Origin: Micromonospora chaiyaphumensis
GTDB lineage: Bacteria > Actinomycetota > Actinomycetes > Mycobacteriales > Micromonosporaceae
Assembly: GCF_900091435.1 (NCBI RefSeq)
Contig: NZ_FMCS01000001.1
Span: 369,487-433,486 of the forward strand
Reading direction: 5' to 3'
DNA length: 64,000 nucleotides
The translations under genes were made by a program, and so were the position numbers. Positions 44,222-52,489 of this stretch are shown here, in pieces (within the stretch, counting starts at the first letter, position 1; each line of letters opens with the position of its first letter). The notes under the pieces were generated by a model. It was not told the DNA's origin. It did no database searches and saw only the letters and a list, made by a program, of their open reading frames with translations.

Positions 44222-44267
44222 TTGCCTGGTCAAGCACACGCTAACCATTGGTTGCTTCGTCAAGCAA
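44222..44267. promoter_or_regulatory. Two copies of the MarR-type operator (sites A and B)
   Basis: Site A is TTGCCTGGTCAAGCAC (44222-44237). Site B is TTGCTTCGTCAAGCAA (44252-44267), a perfect palindrome TTGCTT/AAGCAA around CGTC. They are spaced 30 bases start to start, on the same helix face at about three turns. A further palindrome AACCATTGGTT (44243-44253) fills the gap. Confidence 0.7.
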
Positions 44268-44307
44268 ACGTCTGTGCTGTGGCGGCCGCCACCGCATCGA
44301 CCCGTCA

Positions 44308-44323
44308 TTGCTCGGTCAAGCAA
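44308..44323. promoter_or_regulatory. MarR-type operator, site C
   Basis: TTGCTCGGTCAAGCAA lies 14 bases before the MarR start codon and just ahead of a TAGGAT -10-like box (44325-44330). Binding here would block expression of the regulator itself. Confidence 0.7.
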
Positions 44324-44336
44324 GTAGGATGGAGGC

Positions 44337-44801
44337 ATGTCCGCCGCCGCACCGGAACCGCTGCGCCCCCTCGACGCCGAGGAGGAGGCCCTGGTGCGCT
44401 CGCTGGGCCGGATCATGCACGTGCTGCCCCGGGCGATCGACGCCGACATGGTGGGCGAACGCCAGCTGCCGCTCACCGAGTACACGGCACTGATGCACCT
44501 CTCCGAGGCGCCGGAGCGACGGATGCGGATGAGCGACCTCGCCTCCGCGTGCCAGCTCTCCCTCAGTGGGATGACGCGCACCATCGCCCGGCTGGAGACG
44601 CAGGGCCTGGCCAAGCGGGTCAAGTGCGCCGAGGACGCGCGCGGGTGGAACGCCGTCCTCACCGACGCCGGCCTCGCCCGGCTCCAGGAGTCCTGGCCGA
44701 GCCACCTGGCCAGCGTGCGGCGACGGTTCCTCGACCACTTCGAGGGCATCGACCTCGTCCAGCTGGCCCGCGCGTTCCAGCGCGTCGGCACGGCCGACTG
44801 A
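44337..44801 (+). CDS. MarR-family transcriptional regulator
   Basis: A 154-residue winged-helix regulator. The HTH region reads LTEYTALMHLSEAPERRMRM, then SDLASACQLSLSGMTRTIARL, with the wing AKRVKCAEDARGWNAVLTDAG. A TAGGAT box and a GGAGG only one base from the ATG suggest a leaderless or short-leader message. The operator copies before it, before the FMN reductase gene and before the deazaflavin-type reductase gene make it the probable controller of all three. Ligand unknown; the family often senses phenolics or oxidants. Confidence 0.9.
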   Translation: MSAAAPEPLRPLDAEEEALVRSLGRIMHVLPRAIDADMVGERQLPLTEYTALMHLSEAPERRMRMSDLASACQLSLSGMTRTIARLETQGLAKRVKCAEDARGWNAVLTDAGLARLQESWPSHLASVRRRFLDHFEGIDLVQLARAFQRVGTAD

Positions 44802-44827
44802 GCCCGCACGGCGCCCGGGACCGCCCG

Positions 44828-44864
44828 CCGGTCCGGCCGTCCGCGGCGCGGGTGGCCGGACCGG
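44828..44864. terminator. Hairpin between convergent marR and LLM genes
   Basis: CCGGTCCGGCC and GGCCGGACCGG form an 11-bp perfect stem with a 15-base loop, between the two stop codons. Confidence 0.55.
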
Positions 44865-44870
44865 AGCCGA

Positions 44871-45941
44871 TCAGCTGAGCAGTTCCCGGACCCGCGGGAT
44901 GACCCGCGTGCCGTAGAGCTCGATGGCGGACATGAGGGCGCCGTGCGACAGGCCGCCCATGCCGTACTTCATCTCGAAGCGGTTCGCGCCGAGCAGGGGG
45001 AGGTTCGCGGCGATCTTCCGGGCGACGGTCTCGGGCGACCCGACGTAGAGCGCGCCGTGCGGCCCCACCTCCCGCAGGAAGGACTCCCGGGTGGGTACGG
45101 CGAAGCCGCGGGTGCGGGCCACCCGGCGGATGACCTCCTGGTAGCGGGGGAAGAACTCCTCGCGGGCCTGCTCGTCGGTGGCGGCGACATGGCCGGGCGA
45201 GTGCACGCCGATGGGCAGGGGATCCCTGCCGAGCTGCGTACGCGCCTGGTGGAACAGGCGGGAGAACGGGGCGAAGCGGGCCGGCGACCCGCCGATGATC
45301 GCGAGCATGAGGGCGTAGTCGTACCGGGCGGCGCGGATCACCGACTGCGGGTTGCCGCCGACACCGATCCAGGCCGGGAAGGGTCCCGACTCGGTGTGCG
45401 GCACGACGTCCTGCTCGTGCAGCGGCGCCCGCATCGTGCCCTTCCAGGTCACCGGCCCGCCCTTGCGCAGCTCGGCGAAGAGCTGCGCCTTCTCCTCGAA
45501 CAGCTGCTCGTAGTCGGCCAGGTCGTAGCCGAACAGCGGGAACGAGTCGACGCTCGACCCCCGGCCGAGGATCACCTCGGCCCGGCCGCCGGAGACCGCG
45601 TCCAGGGTGGAGTAGCGCTGGAAGACGCGTACCGGGTCGTCGGAGCTGAGCACCGTGACGGCCGACCCGAGGCGGATCCGTCTGGTGCGGGCGGCGATCG
45701 CGCCCAGCACCACGTCGGCGGCGGAGAGCGGGAAGTCGTCGGTGTGGTGCTCACCGATGCCGAAGAAGTCCACGCCGACCTGCTCCGCGAGGACGCCCTG
45801 CTCGACGATGTCGCGGATCGTGCGGGCGTGCGAGACCGGACGGTCGTCGGCGTCGTGGGTGACGTCGCCGAAGGTGTCCAGGCCGAGCACGAGGGGGAAG
45901 GCGGCCGGGCGTACCGGGTCCGCCGACGGTGCTGACGTCAT
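44871..45941 (-). CDS. LLM-class (luciferase-like) flavin-dependent oxidoreductase
   Basis: A 356-residue luciferase-like monooxygenase. Landmarks are VDFFGIGEHHTDDFPLSAAD (His pair), RIRLGSAVTVLSSDDPVRVF, VSGGRAEVILGRGSSVDSFP and PAWIGVGGNPQSVIRAARYD. It uses reduced FMN, or F420 in related proteins, with O2 or a substrate. The FMN reductase encoded across the MarR gene could supply reduced flavin. Its start overlaps the stop of the upstream reductase gene (ATGA 45938-45941), so the two are one unit. Substrate unknown. Confidence 0.9.
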   Translation of the reverse strand: MTSAPSADPVRPAAFPLVLGLDTFGDVTHDADDRPVSHARTIRDIVEQGVLAEQVGVDFFGIGEHHTDDFPLSAADVVLGAIAARTRRIRLGSAVTVLSSDDPVRVFQRYSTLDAVSGGRAEVILGRGSSVDSFPLFGYDLADYEQLFEEKAQLFAELRKGGPVTWKGTMRAPLHEQDVVPHTESGPFPAWIGVGGNPQSVIRAARYDYALMLAIIGGSPARFAPFSRLFHQARTQLGRDPLPIGVHSPGHVAATDEQAREEFFPRYQEVIRRVARTRGFAVPTRESFLREVGPHGALYVGSPETVARKIAANLPLLGANRFEMKYGMGGLSHGALMSAIELYGTRVIPRVRELLS

Positions 45942-46654
45942 GATGAGCCTCTGTCCGTGTGGTGGGTGCGGGCCAGCGCCCGCGTGAACTCGGTCCGGCC
46001 CAGCGGCACGCCGAAGACCGGGCTGCCGGGTTGCAGGAGGCGGCCGGCCCGCAGGCTGTCCAGCCGCACCGCGTCGTAGCCGACGCGGTCGATCAGGTCC
46101 GCCACGGCCCGCACCGCGGCCGGGTCGTCGCCGGCGACGCCCAGCGCGCGGCGGTCCGGCGCGCCGGCCGGGCGGCGGTCGTCCTCCAGCTCGTGGTAGC
46201 CGATGTGGTTCAACGTCTTCACGACCGTCGACCGGGCGAGCCGGCGCTGGACGATCTCGCTGCTGCCGTACGCCGGATCGTCGAACATCGCCTGGACGCC
46301 GTCGACGGGCGGCCAGTAGTTCATGGTGTCCACCACGAGCTTGCCGGCGAGCAGGGCGGGATCGAGGTCCGGGAACCGGTGCAGCGGTATCGCCAGCACG
46401 ACGATCCCGGCGTCCGCGACGGCGTCGGCCGCCCAGCGCGCCTGCGCGCCGGGGGCCAGCACGTCGGTGATCAGGGCGATCTTCGCCGGGTCGCCGGAGG
46501 CCGCGATGCTCACCGGATACCCGGCGGCCAACGCGACGCGGGCGAGCACCGGCCCGGTGTGCCCGGCGCCGAGCACGGCCGTCCGCGGCCGGGACGACAG
46601 GATCGTCGTCGCGGCCGGCCCTGCGGCCCCTGCGCCGCGATCGTCGTCACCCAT
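45938..46654 (-). CDS. NADPH:F420 oxidoreductase-like dinucleotide-binding protein
   Basis: A 238-residue protein of the NADPH-dependent F420 reductase / ProC-like Rossmann family. The N-terminal motif TAVLGAGHTGPVLARVALAAG binds NADP, with further segments IVVLAIPLHRFPDLDPALLAG, VVDTMNYWPPVDG and TVVKTLNHIGYHELEDD. The last is typical of F420 reductase-like members. ATG 46654 is chosen; an in-frame GTG start at 46711 would lie in the operator. It leads the LLM operon, under a promoter covered by two operator copies. Confidence 0.82.
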   Translation of the reverse strand: MGDDDRGAGAAGPAATTILSSRPRTAVLGAGHTGPVLARVALAAGYPVSIAASGDPAKIALITDVLAPGAQARWAADAVADAGIVVLAIPLHRFPDLDPALLAGKLVVDTMNYWPPVDGVQAMFDDPAYGSSEIVQRRLARSTVVKTLNHIGYHELEDDRRPAGAPDRRALGVAGDDPAAVRAVADLIDRVGYDAVRLDSLRAGRLLQPGSPVFGVPLGRTEFTRALARTHHTDRGSS

Positions 46655-46672
46655 GCCCGCCACCCCATTTCC

Positions 46673-46711
46673 TTGACCAGTCAAGCATATCCCGCCTGCT
46701 TGACTGATCAA
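46673..46711 (-). promoter_or_regulatory. Promoter of the F420 reductase-like/LLM operon covered by two MarR operators (D, E)
   Basis: On the minus strand, TTGATC (46711-46706) and TATGCT (46689-46684) are separated by 16 bases. Site E (TTGATCAGTCAAGCAG, minus strand, 46711-46696) covers the -35. Site D (TTGACCAGTCAAGCAT, plus strand, 46673-46688) covers the -10. Both match the elements next to marR. Confidence 0.7.
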
Positions 46712-46927
46712 GGATTGCGCCGGTCACACTCTCGGGATGTGATGGGGTGGAGCCGCCAGGGCCCGGGCGGGCCGCCAAAAAGTTTTGTGAGGTTCCTACA
46801 ACTGGCGCCGCTCAGGGTTCGGCGGTTACGACATGGCGCCGCCCGCCGGCAGCGGGAAAGGTGATCACTGCCGGGGGCCGTCGCCTCGCGGCGCGTACAT
46901 CGTGGGTCCAACGGAGGGGTCGGTCGG

Positions 46928-49900
46928 GTGTTCAGCCGTATCGCCATCGTCAACCGTGGAGAGGCCGCGATGCGGCTCATCCACGCCGTCCGGGAGCTGG
47001 CCGCGGAGACCGGGACCCGGATCGAGACCGTAGCCCTGCACACCGACGTCGACCGCGACGCCACGTTCGTGCGGGAGGCCGACGTCGCCTACGACCTCGG
47101 TCCCGCGTCCGCGCGCCCGTACCTGAACCTGACGGTGCTGGAGCGCGCGCTGGTGGAAACCCGGGCCGACGCCGCCTGGGTCGGCTGGGGCTTCGTGGCC
47201 GAGGACCCGGCCTTCGCCGAGCTGTGCGAGAAGATCGGGGTCACCTTCGTCGGGCCGAGCCCGGAGGCCATGCGCCAGCTCGGTGACAAGATCGGCGCGA
47301 AGCTGATCGCCGAGGAGGTCGGCGTGCCGGTCGCGCCGTGGAGCCGGGGCGCCGTCGAGACCCTGGACGCCGCGCGGGCGGCGGCGGCCGAGATCGGCTA
47401 CCCGCTGATGCTGAAGGCCACGGCCGGCGGCGGCGGGCGCGGCATCCGCGTCATCACGAGCGAGGCCGAGCTGGACGACGCGTACGAGCGCACCAGCCAG
47501 GAGGCCGCGCGGGCGTTCGGCAGCGGCATCGTGTTCCTGGAGCGCCTGGTCACCGGCGCCCGGCACGTCGAGGTCCAGGTGATCGCCGACGGCCAGGGCA
47601 CCGCGTGGGCGCTCGGTGTCCGGGACTGCTCGGTGCAGCGGCGCAACCAGAAGGTCATCGAGGAGTCGGCGTCGCCGGTGCTCAGCCCGGAGCAGGCCGC
47701 CGAGCTCAAGGCGTCGGCCGAGCGGCTGGCCGTCGCGGTCGGCTACCGCGGCGCCGCGACCGTCGAGTTCCTCTACCACCCCGGCGACCGGCTGTTCGCG
47801 TTCCTCGAGGTCAACACGCGCCTGCAGGTGGAGCACCCGATCACCGAGTCGACCACCGGGTTCGACCTGGTCAAGGCGCAGCTGCACGTGGCCTCGGGCG
47901 GGCGCCTCGTCGGCGAGCCGCCGGTGGAGCGGGGGCACGCCATCGAGGCCCGGCTGAACGCCGAGGACCCCGACCGCGACTTCGCGCCCTCCCCCGGTCG
48001 CATCGCCCGGCTGGACCTCCCCGCGGGGCCGGGTATCCGGGTGGACACCGGCGTGAGCGAGGGCGACACCATCCCCGCCGACTTCGACTCGATGATCGCG
48101 AAGATCATCGCCTACGGCCGGGACCGCGACGAGGCCCTCGGCCGGCTGCGCCGGGCCATGGCGAACACCACGGTGATCATCGAGGGCGGCGCCACGAACA
48201 AGAGCTTCGTGCTCGACCTGCTCGACCAGCCCGAGGTGATCGACGCCAGCGCGGACACCGGCTGGATCGACCGGGTCCGCGGCGAGGGTCGGCTCGTCGC
48301 GCACCGGCACTCCGCCGTCGCGCTGGCGGCCGCCGCCATCGAGGCGTACGAGGAGGAGGAGCGCGTCGAGCGGCAGCGGCTGCTGTCGACGGCGTTCGGC
48401 GGGCGCCCGCAGGTGCAGCACTCCAGCGGCGGGCCGCTGGACCTCAAGCTGCGTGGCGTGGGCTACCGGATGCGCGTGGCGCGGGTCGGCGCGGACCGGT
48501 TCCGGGTCGGCATCGAGACGGCCGGCGGCGTGCGGACCGCCGACGTCGAGCTGGACCGCTTCGACGAGCACACCGGGCAGATCGTCGTCAACGGCGCCCG
48601 GTACCGCCTGCTCACCGACACGTACGGGCCGATCCACCTGGTCGAGGTGGACGGCGTGACCCACCGGGTCAGCCGGGACGAGGGCGGCGTGCTCCGCTCC
48701 CCCATGCCCGCGCTGGTCGTGGCCACGCCGCTGGCCGTCGGCGCCGAGGTCGAGGCGGGCGCGCCGGTGCTGGTGCTGGAGGCCATGAAGATGGAGACGG
48801 TGCTGCGGGCGCCGTTCCGGGCGCGACTGAAGGAGTGCGCCGTCTCCGTGGGCAGCCAGGTGGAGGCCGGCGCGCCGCTGCTGCGGCTGGAGCCGGTCGC
48901 CGACGAGGGCGCCGAGGCCGCCGACGGCCCGCCCGCGGCCGAGGTCGAGCTGGACCTGCCCGCCGGGCCGGGCGAGGTCCCGGCGCGCAGGCGGGCCGCC
49001 CGCGGCCAGGAGGATCTGCGCGGCCTGCTGCTGGGCTTCGACGTCGACCCGCACGACGACCGCCGGGTGCTCGACGACTACCTCGCCGCCCGGCGGGCGG
49101 CCACCGAGGAGGGGCACCGGCCGCTGGCCGAGGAACTCGACCTCGTCAACGTCTTCGCCGATCTCGCCGAGCTGAGCCGGAACCGGCCGACGGGCGAGGA
49201 CGGCGACGGCCACGTCCCGAGCGCTCGGGAGTACTTCCACACCTACCTGCAGAGCCTGGACATCGAGCGGGCCGGGCTGCCGGCCGCGTTCCAGGCCAAG
49301 CTCGCCAAGGCGCTCGGCCACTACGGTGTCACCGACCTGGAGCGCTCCCCCGCGCTCGAGGCGGCCGTGTTCCGGATCTTCCTGGCCCAGCAGCGGGCCT
49401 CCGCCGACGCCACGGTCATTGCGACGCTGCTGCGCTCGTGGCTGCGGGAGCCGCCGCCGGACGAGAGCCTGCGCGAGCCCGTGGGCCTCGGCCTGGAGCG
49501 GCTGGTCGCCGCGACGCAGGTCCGCTTCCCGGTGGTCGCCGACCTCGCCCGCGGCGTGGTCTTCGCGTGGTTCGCCCAGCCGCTGCTGCGCCGCAACCGC
49601 GCCCGTGTCTACGCCGAGGTCCGCGGGCACCTGCGCCACCTGGACGCGCAGCCGGACGCCCCGGACCGCGCCGAGCGTGTCGCGGCGATGGTACGCAGCA
49701 CCGAACCCCTCGTCCGGCTGCTCGGCCAGCGGCTGGTGCGCGACCACCTCGACAACGCCGTGATGCTGGAGGTGCTGACCCGGCGGTACTACGGGAACAA
49801 GGGGCTCACCGGCGTCCACACCCGCGAGGTCGCGGGCTGCACGTTCGTGGTCGCCGAGCGCGCGGAGTCGAGCGTGGTCTCCGCCGCGGTGCGCTTCGAC

Positions 49901-52387
49901 GCGCTCGGCGGCGCGCTGGACGGGCTCGCCGAGCTGGCGGGCGGCGCGGACGCCATCGACGCCGACATCTACCTGGCGTGGGAGGACCAGCCCGAGGACT
50001 TCGACGCGATGGCCGCCGCGCTGCACGAGGTCGTCCGGGCGCACCCGCTGCCGCCGCAGGTCCGCCGGGTCACCACCACGGTGGCGGGCCGGGCCGGTGC
50101 CGTCATGCACCACCACTTCACCTTCCGCCCGTCCGGCGACGGCATGGCCGAGGAACGGCTGATCCGCGGCCTGCACCCGTACATCGCCCAGCGGATGCAG
50201 CTGGAGCGGCTGCACAAGTTCGACCTGACCCGGCTCCCGTCGGCCGACGAGGAGGTCTACCTCTTCCAGTGCGTGGCCCGCGAGAACCCGTCGGACCAGC
50301 GCCTCGTGGCGTTCGCGCAGGTGCGCGACCTCACCGAGCTGCGCGAGCAGGACGGGCGGCTGGTCGCGCTGCCGACGACCGAGGACACCGTGGCGGCCTG
50401 CCTCGACTCGATCCGCCGGGCGCAGTCGCGGCGGCCGGCGAAGACGCGCTTCCAGACCAACCGGATCGTGATCTACGTCTGGCCGCCGAGTGAGCTGACC
50501 CGCGAGGAGATGGAGATGATCGCCGGGCGGGTACGCCCGACGACCGCGGGCGCCGGGCTGGAGGAGATCCTCTTCATCGCACGGCAGCGCGACCGGCGGA
50601 CCGGCGAGCTGACCAAGATCGCCGTGCGGATCTCGTTCACCGCCACCGGGGTCGCCGAGCTGAGCGTCGGCGAGCCGCCGGTCGACCCGGTCGAGCCGCT
50701 GGACGACTACCGGCTGAAGGTGCTGCGCGCGAGCAGCCGCAACACGGTCTACCCGTACGAGCTGACCGGCCTGCTCGGCGACTTCGTCGAGCACGACCTC
50801 GACGAGAAGCACGCGCTGGTGCCCGTCGACCGGCCCCGGGGGCGCAACACCGCGGCGATCGTCGCGGGCGTGGTCACCACGCCGACCCCGCGGCACCCGC
50901 AGGGCGTCACCCGGGTCGTGCTCCTCGGCGACCCCACGAAGTCGCTCGGAGCGCTGTCGGAGCCGGAGTGCCGCCGCGTCATCGCCGCGCTGGACCTGGC
51001 CGAGCGGATGCGGGTGCCGCTGGAGTGGTACGCGCTGTCCGCCGGCGCCCGGATCTCCATGACGTCCGGCACCGAGAACATGGACTGGGTGGCGGCCGCG
51101 CTCAAGCGGATCGTCGAGTTCACCCAGGACGGCGGTGAGATCAACATCGTGGTGGCGGGCATCAACGTCGGGGCGCAGCCGTACTGGAACGCCGAGGCGA
51201 CGATGCTCATGCACACCCGGGGCGTGCTCGTCATGACGCCCGACTCGGCGATGGTGCTCACCGGCAAGCAGTCCCTCGACTTCTCCGGCGGCGTGTCGGC
51301 CGAGGACAACTTCGGCATCGGCGGCTACGACCGGGTGATGGGGCCGAACGGGCAGGCGCAGTACTGGGCGCCGAACCTTCCGGCCGCCCGGGACGTGCTC
51401 ATGGCGCACTACGAGCACACGTACGTGGCGCCCGGCGAGTCGGCGCCGCGGCGGGCCACCACGACCGACCCCGTCGACCGGGACATCTCGCCGTTCCCGC
51501 ACACCGTGGCCGGCAGCGACTTCACGACGGTCGGCGAGATCTTCTCCGCCACGGCCAACCCGGACCGGAAGAAGCCGTTCGACATCCGGACGGTGATGCG
51601 GGCCCTGGCCGACCAGGACCATCCGGTGCTGGAGCGCTGGGCGGGCATGGCCGACGCGGAGACCGCGGTGGTGCAGGACGTGCACCTCGGCGGCATCCCG
51701 GTGTGCCTGCTCGGCATCGAGTCCCGGTCGGTGCCGCGGCGCGGCTTCCCGCCCACCGACGGCCCCGACACCTACACGGCGGGCACCCTGTTCCCGCGCT
51801 CGTCGAAGAAGGCCGCGCGGGCGATCAACGCGGCCAGCGGCAACCGGCCGCTGGTGGTGCTGGCGAACCTGTCGGGCTTCGACGGCTCGCCCGAGTCGAT
51901 GCGCAAGCTGCAACTGGAGTACGGCGCCGAGATCGGCCGGGCCATCGTGAACTTCCGCGGGCCCATCGTGTTCTGCGTGATCTCGCGCTACCACGGCGGG
52001 GCGTTCGTGGTGTTCTCCAAGGCGTTGAACCCCGACATGACCGTGCTGGCGCTGGAGGGCTCGTTCGCCTCGGTGCTGGGCGGCGCCCCGGCCGCCGCGG
52101 TGGTCTTCTCCGGCGACGTCAACGCCCGCACAGCCGCCGACCCGCGGGTGCGGGACCTGGAGGCCCGCGTGGCGGCCGCCTCCGGCGCCGACCGCGCCGC
52201 GCTGACCGCCGAGCTGGACGAGCTGCGCTCGTCGGTGCGCGCGGAGAAGCTGGGCGAGGTGGCCACGGAGTTCGACCGCGTGCACTCCATCCAGCGCGCC
52301 GTCGAGGTGGGCTCCGTCGACGCGGTCATCCGCGCGGCGGAACTGCGCCCGCGCGTCATCGAGGCGATCGAGTCCCACCTGCGGTGA
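46928..52387 (+). CDS. Single-chain multidomain acyl-CoA (acetyl-CoA-type) carboxylase
   Basis: A 1819-residue protein with all activities of acyl-CoA carboxylase in one chain. Residues 1-450 are biotin carboxylase: ATP-grasp loop KATAGGGGRGIRV near 163, active site EVNTRLQVEHPITE near 294. A biotin carrier domain has the biotinyl Lys621 in VLEAMKMETVL. A central ~600-residue helical part (about 660-1265) has no bacterial subunit equivalent. The carboxyltransferase (about 1270-1819) includes GKQSLDFSGGVSAEDNFGIG and LALEGSFASVLGGAPAAAVV. This order matches eukaryotic ACC and the YCC-type enzyme described from Deinococcus radiodurans, not the usual separate actinobacterial AccA3/AccD. GTG 46928 has GGAGGGG nine bases upstream. 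It has its own terminators. Confidence 0.9.
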   Translation: MFSRIAIVNRGEAAMRLIHAVRELAAETGTRIETVALHTDVDRDATFVREADVAYDLGPASARPYLNLTVLERALVETRADAAWVGWGFVAEDPAFAELCEKIGVTFVGPSPEAMRQLGDKIGAKLIAEEVGVPVAPWSRGAVETLDAARAAAAEIGYPLMLKATAGGGGRGIRVITSEAELDDAYERTSQEAARAFGSGIVFLERLVTGARHVEVQVIADGQGTAWALGVRDCSVQRRNQKVIEESASPVLSPEQAAELKASAERLAVAVGYRGAATVEFLYHPGDRLFAFLEVNTRLQVEHPITESTTGFDLVKAQLHVASGGRLVGEPPVERGHAIEARLNAEDPDRDFAPSPGRIARLDLPAGPGIRVDTGVSEGDTIPADFDSMIAKIIAYGRDRDEALGRLRRAMANTTVIIEGGATNKSFVLDLLDQPEVIDASADTGWIDRVRGEGRLVAHRHSAVALAAAAIEAYEEEERVERQRLLSTAFGGRPQVQHSSGGPLDLKLRGVGYRMRVARVGADRFRVGIETAGGVRTADVELDRFDEHTGQIVVNGARYRLLTDTYGPIHLVEVDGVTHRVSRDEGGVLRSPMPALVVATPLAVGAEVEAGAPVLVLEAMKMETVLRAPFRARLKECAVSVGSQVEAGAPLLRLEPVADEGAEAADGPPAAEVELDLPAGPGEVPARRRAARGQEDLRGLLLGFDVDPHDDRRVLDDYLAARRAATEEGHRPLAEELDLVNVFADLAELSRNRPTGEDGDGHVPSAREYFHTYLQSLDIERAGLPAAFQAKLAKALGHYGVTDLERSPALEAAVFRIFLAQQRASADATVIATLLRSWLREPPPDESLREPVGLGLERLVAATQVRFPVVADLARGVVFAWFAQPLLRRNRARVYAEVRGHLRHLDAQPDAPDRAERVAAMVRSTEPLVRLLGQRLVRDHLDNAVMLEVLTRRYYGNKGLTGVHTREVAGCTFVVAERAESSVVSAAVRFDALGGALDGLAELAGGADAIDADIYLAWEDQPEDFDAMAAALHEVVRAHPLPPQVRRVTTTVAGRAGAVMHHHFTFRPSGDGMAEERLIRGLHPYIAQRMQLERLHKFDLTRLPSADEEVYLFQCVARENPSDQRLVAFAQVRDLTELREQDGRLVALPTTEDTVAACLDSIRRAQSRRPAKTRFQTNRIVIYVWPPSELTREEMEMIAGRVRPTTAGAGLEEILFIARQRDRRTGELTKIAVRISFTATGVAELSVGEPPVDPVEPLDDYRLKVLRASSRNTVYPYELTGLLGDFVEHDLDEKHALVPVDRPRGRNTAAIVAGVVTTPTPRHPQGVTRVVLLGDPTKSLGALSEPECRRVIAALDLAERMRVPLEWYALSAGARISMTSGTENMDWVAAALKRIVEFTQDGGEINIVVAGINVGAQPYWNAEATMLMHTRGVLVMTPDSAMVLTGKQSLDFSGGVSAEDNFGIGGYDRVMGPNGQAQYWAPNLPAARDVLMAHYEHTYVAPGESAPRRATTTDPVDRDISPFPHTVAGSDFTTVGEIFSATANPDRKKPFDIRTVMRALADQDHPVLERWAGMADAETAVVQDVHLGGIPVCLLGIESRSVPRRGFPPTDGPDTYTAGTLFPRSSKKAARAINAASGNRPLVVLANLSGFDGSPESMRKLQLEYGAEIGRAIVNFRGPIVFCVISRYHGGAFVVFSKALNPDMTVLALEGSFASVLGGAPAAAVVFSGDVNARTAADPRVRDLEARVAAASGADRAALTAELDELRSSVRAEKLGEVATEFDRVHSIQRAVEVGSVDAVIRAAELRPRVIEAIESHLR

Positions 52388-52394
52388 CCGGCCG

Positions 52395-52424
52395 GCGCGG
52401 TCGGGGCGAGCGCCCCGACCGCGC
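52395..52424 (+). terminator. Hairpin terminator of the carboxylase gene
   Basis: GCGCGGTCGGGGCG and CGCCCCGACCGCGC form a 14-bp perfect stem around AG, starting 8 bases after the stop. Confidence 0.7.
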
Positions 52425-52442
52425 GGCGGTCTCAGGGCATGA

Positions 52443-52476
52443 CGAAGGGCCCCGGAGCGAACTCCGGGGCCCTTCG
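52443..52476. terminator. Second hairpin between convergent carboxylase and sugar ABC genes
   Basis: A 15-bp perfect stem (52443-52457 with 52462-52476) has loop CGAA. It sits 13 bases from the binding-protein stop and can act in both directions. Confidence 0.75.
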
Positions 52477-52489
52477 TGGTGCGCGGGGA

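Noticed and set aside
46865..52378. An open reading frame of about 1800 codons on the minus strand
   Set aside because: It is antisense to the carboxylase gene and made of Arg/Gly/Pro/His-rich low-complexity sequence. Third-position GC bias of the plus-strand gene produces it.
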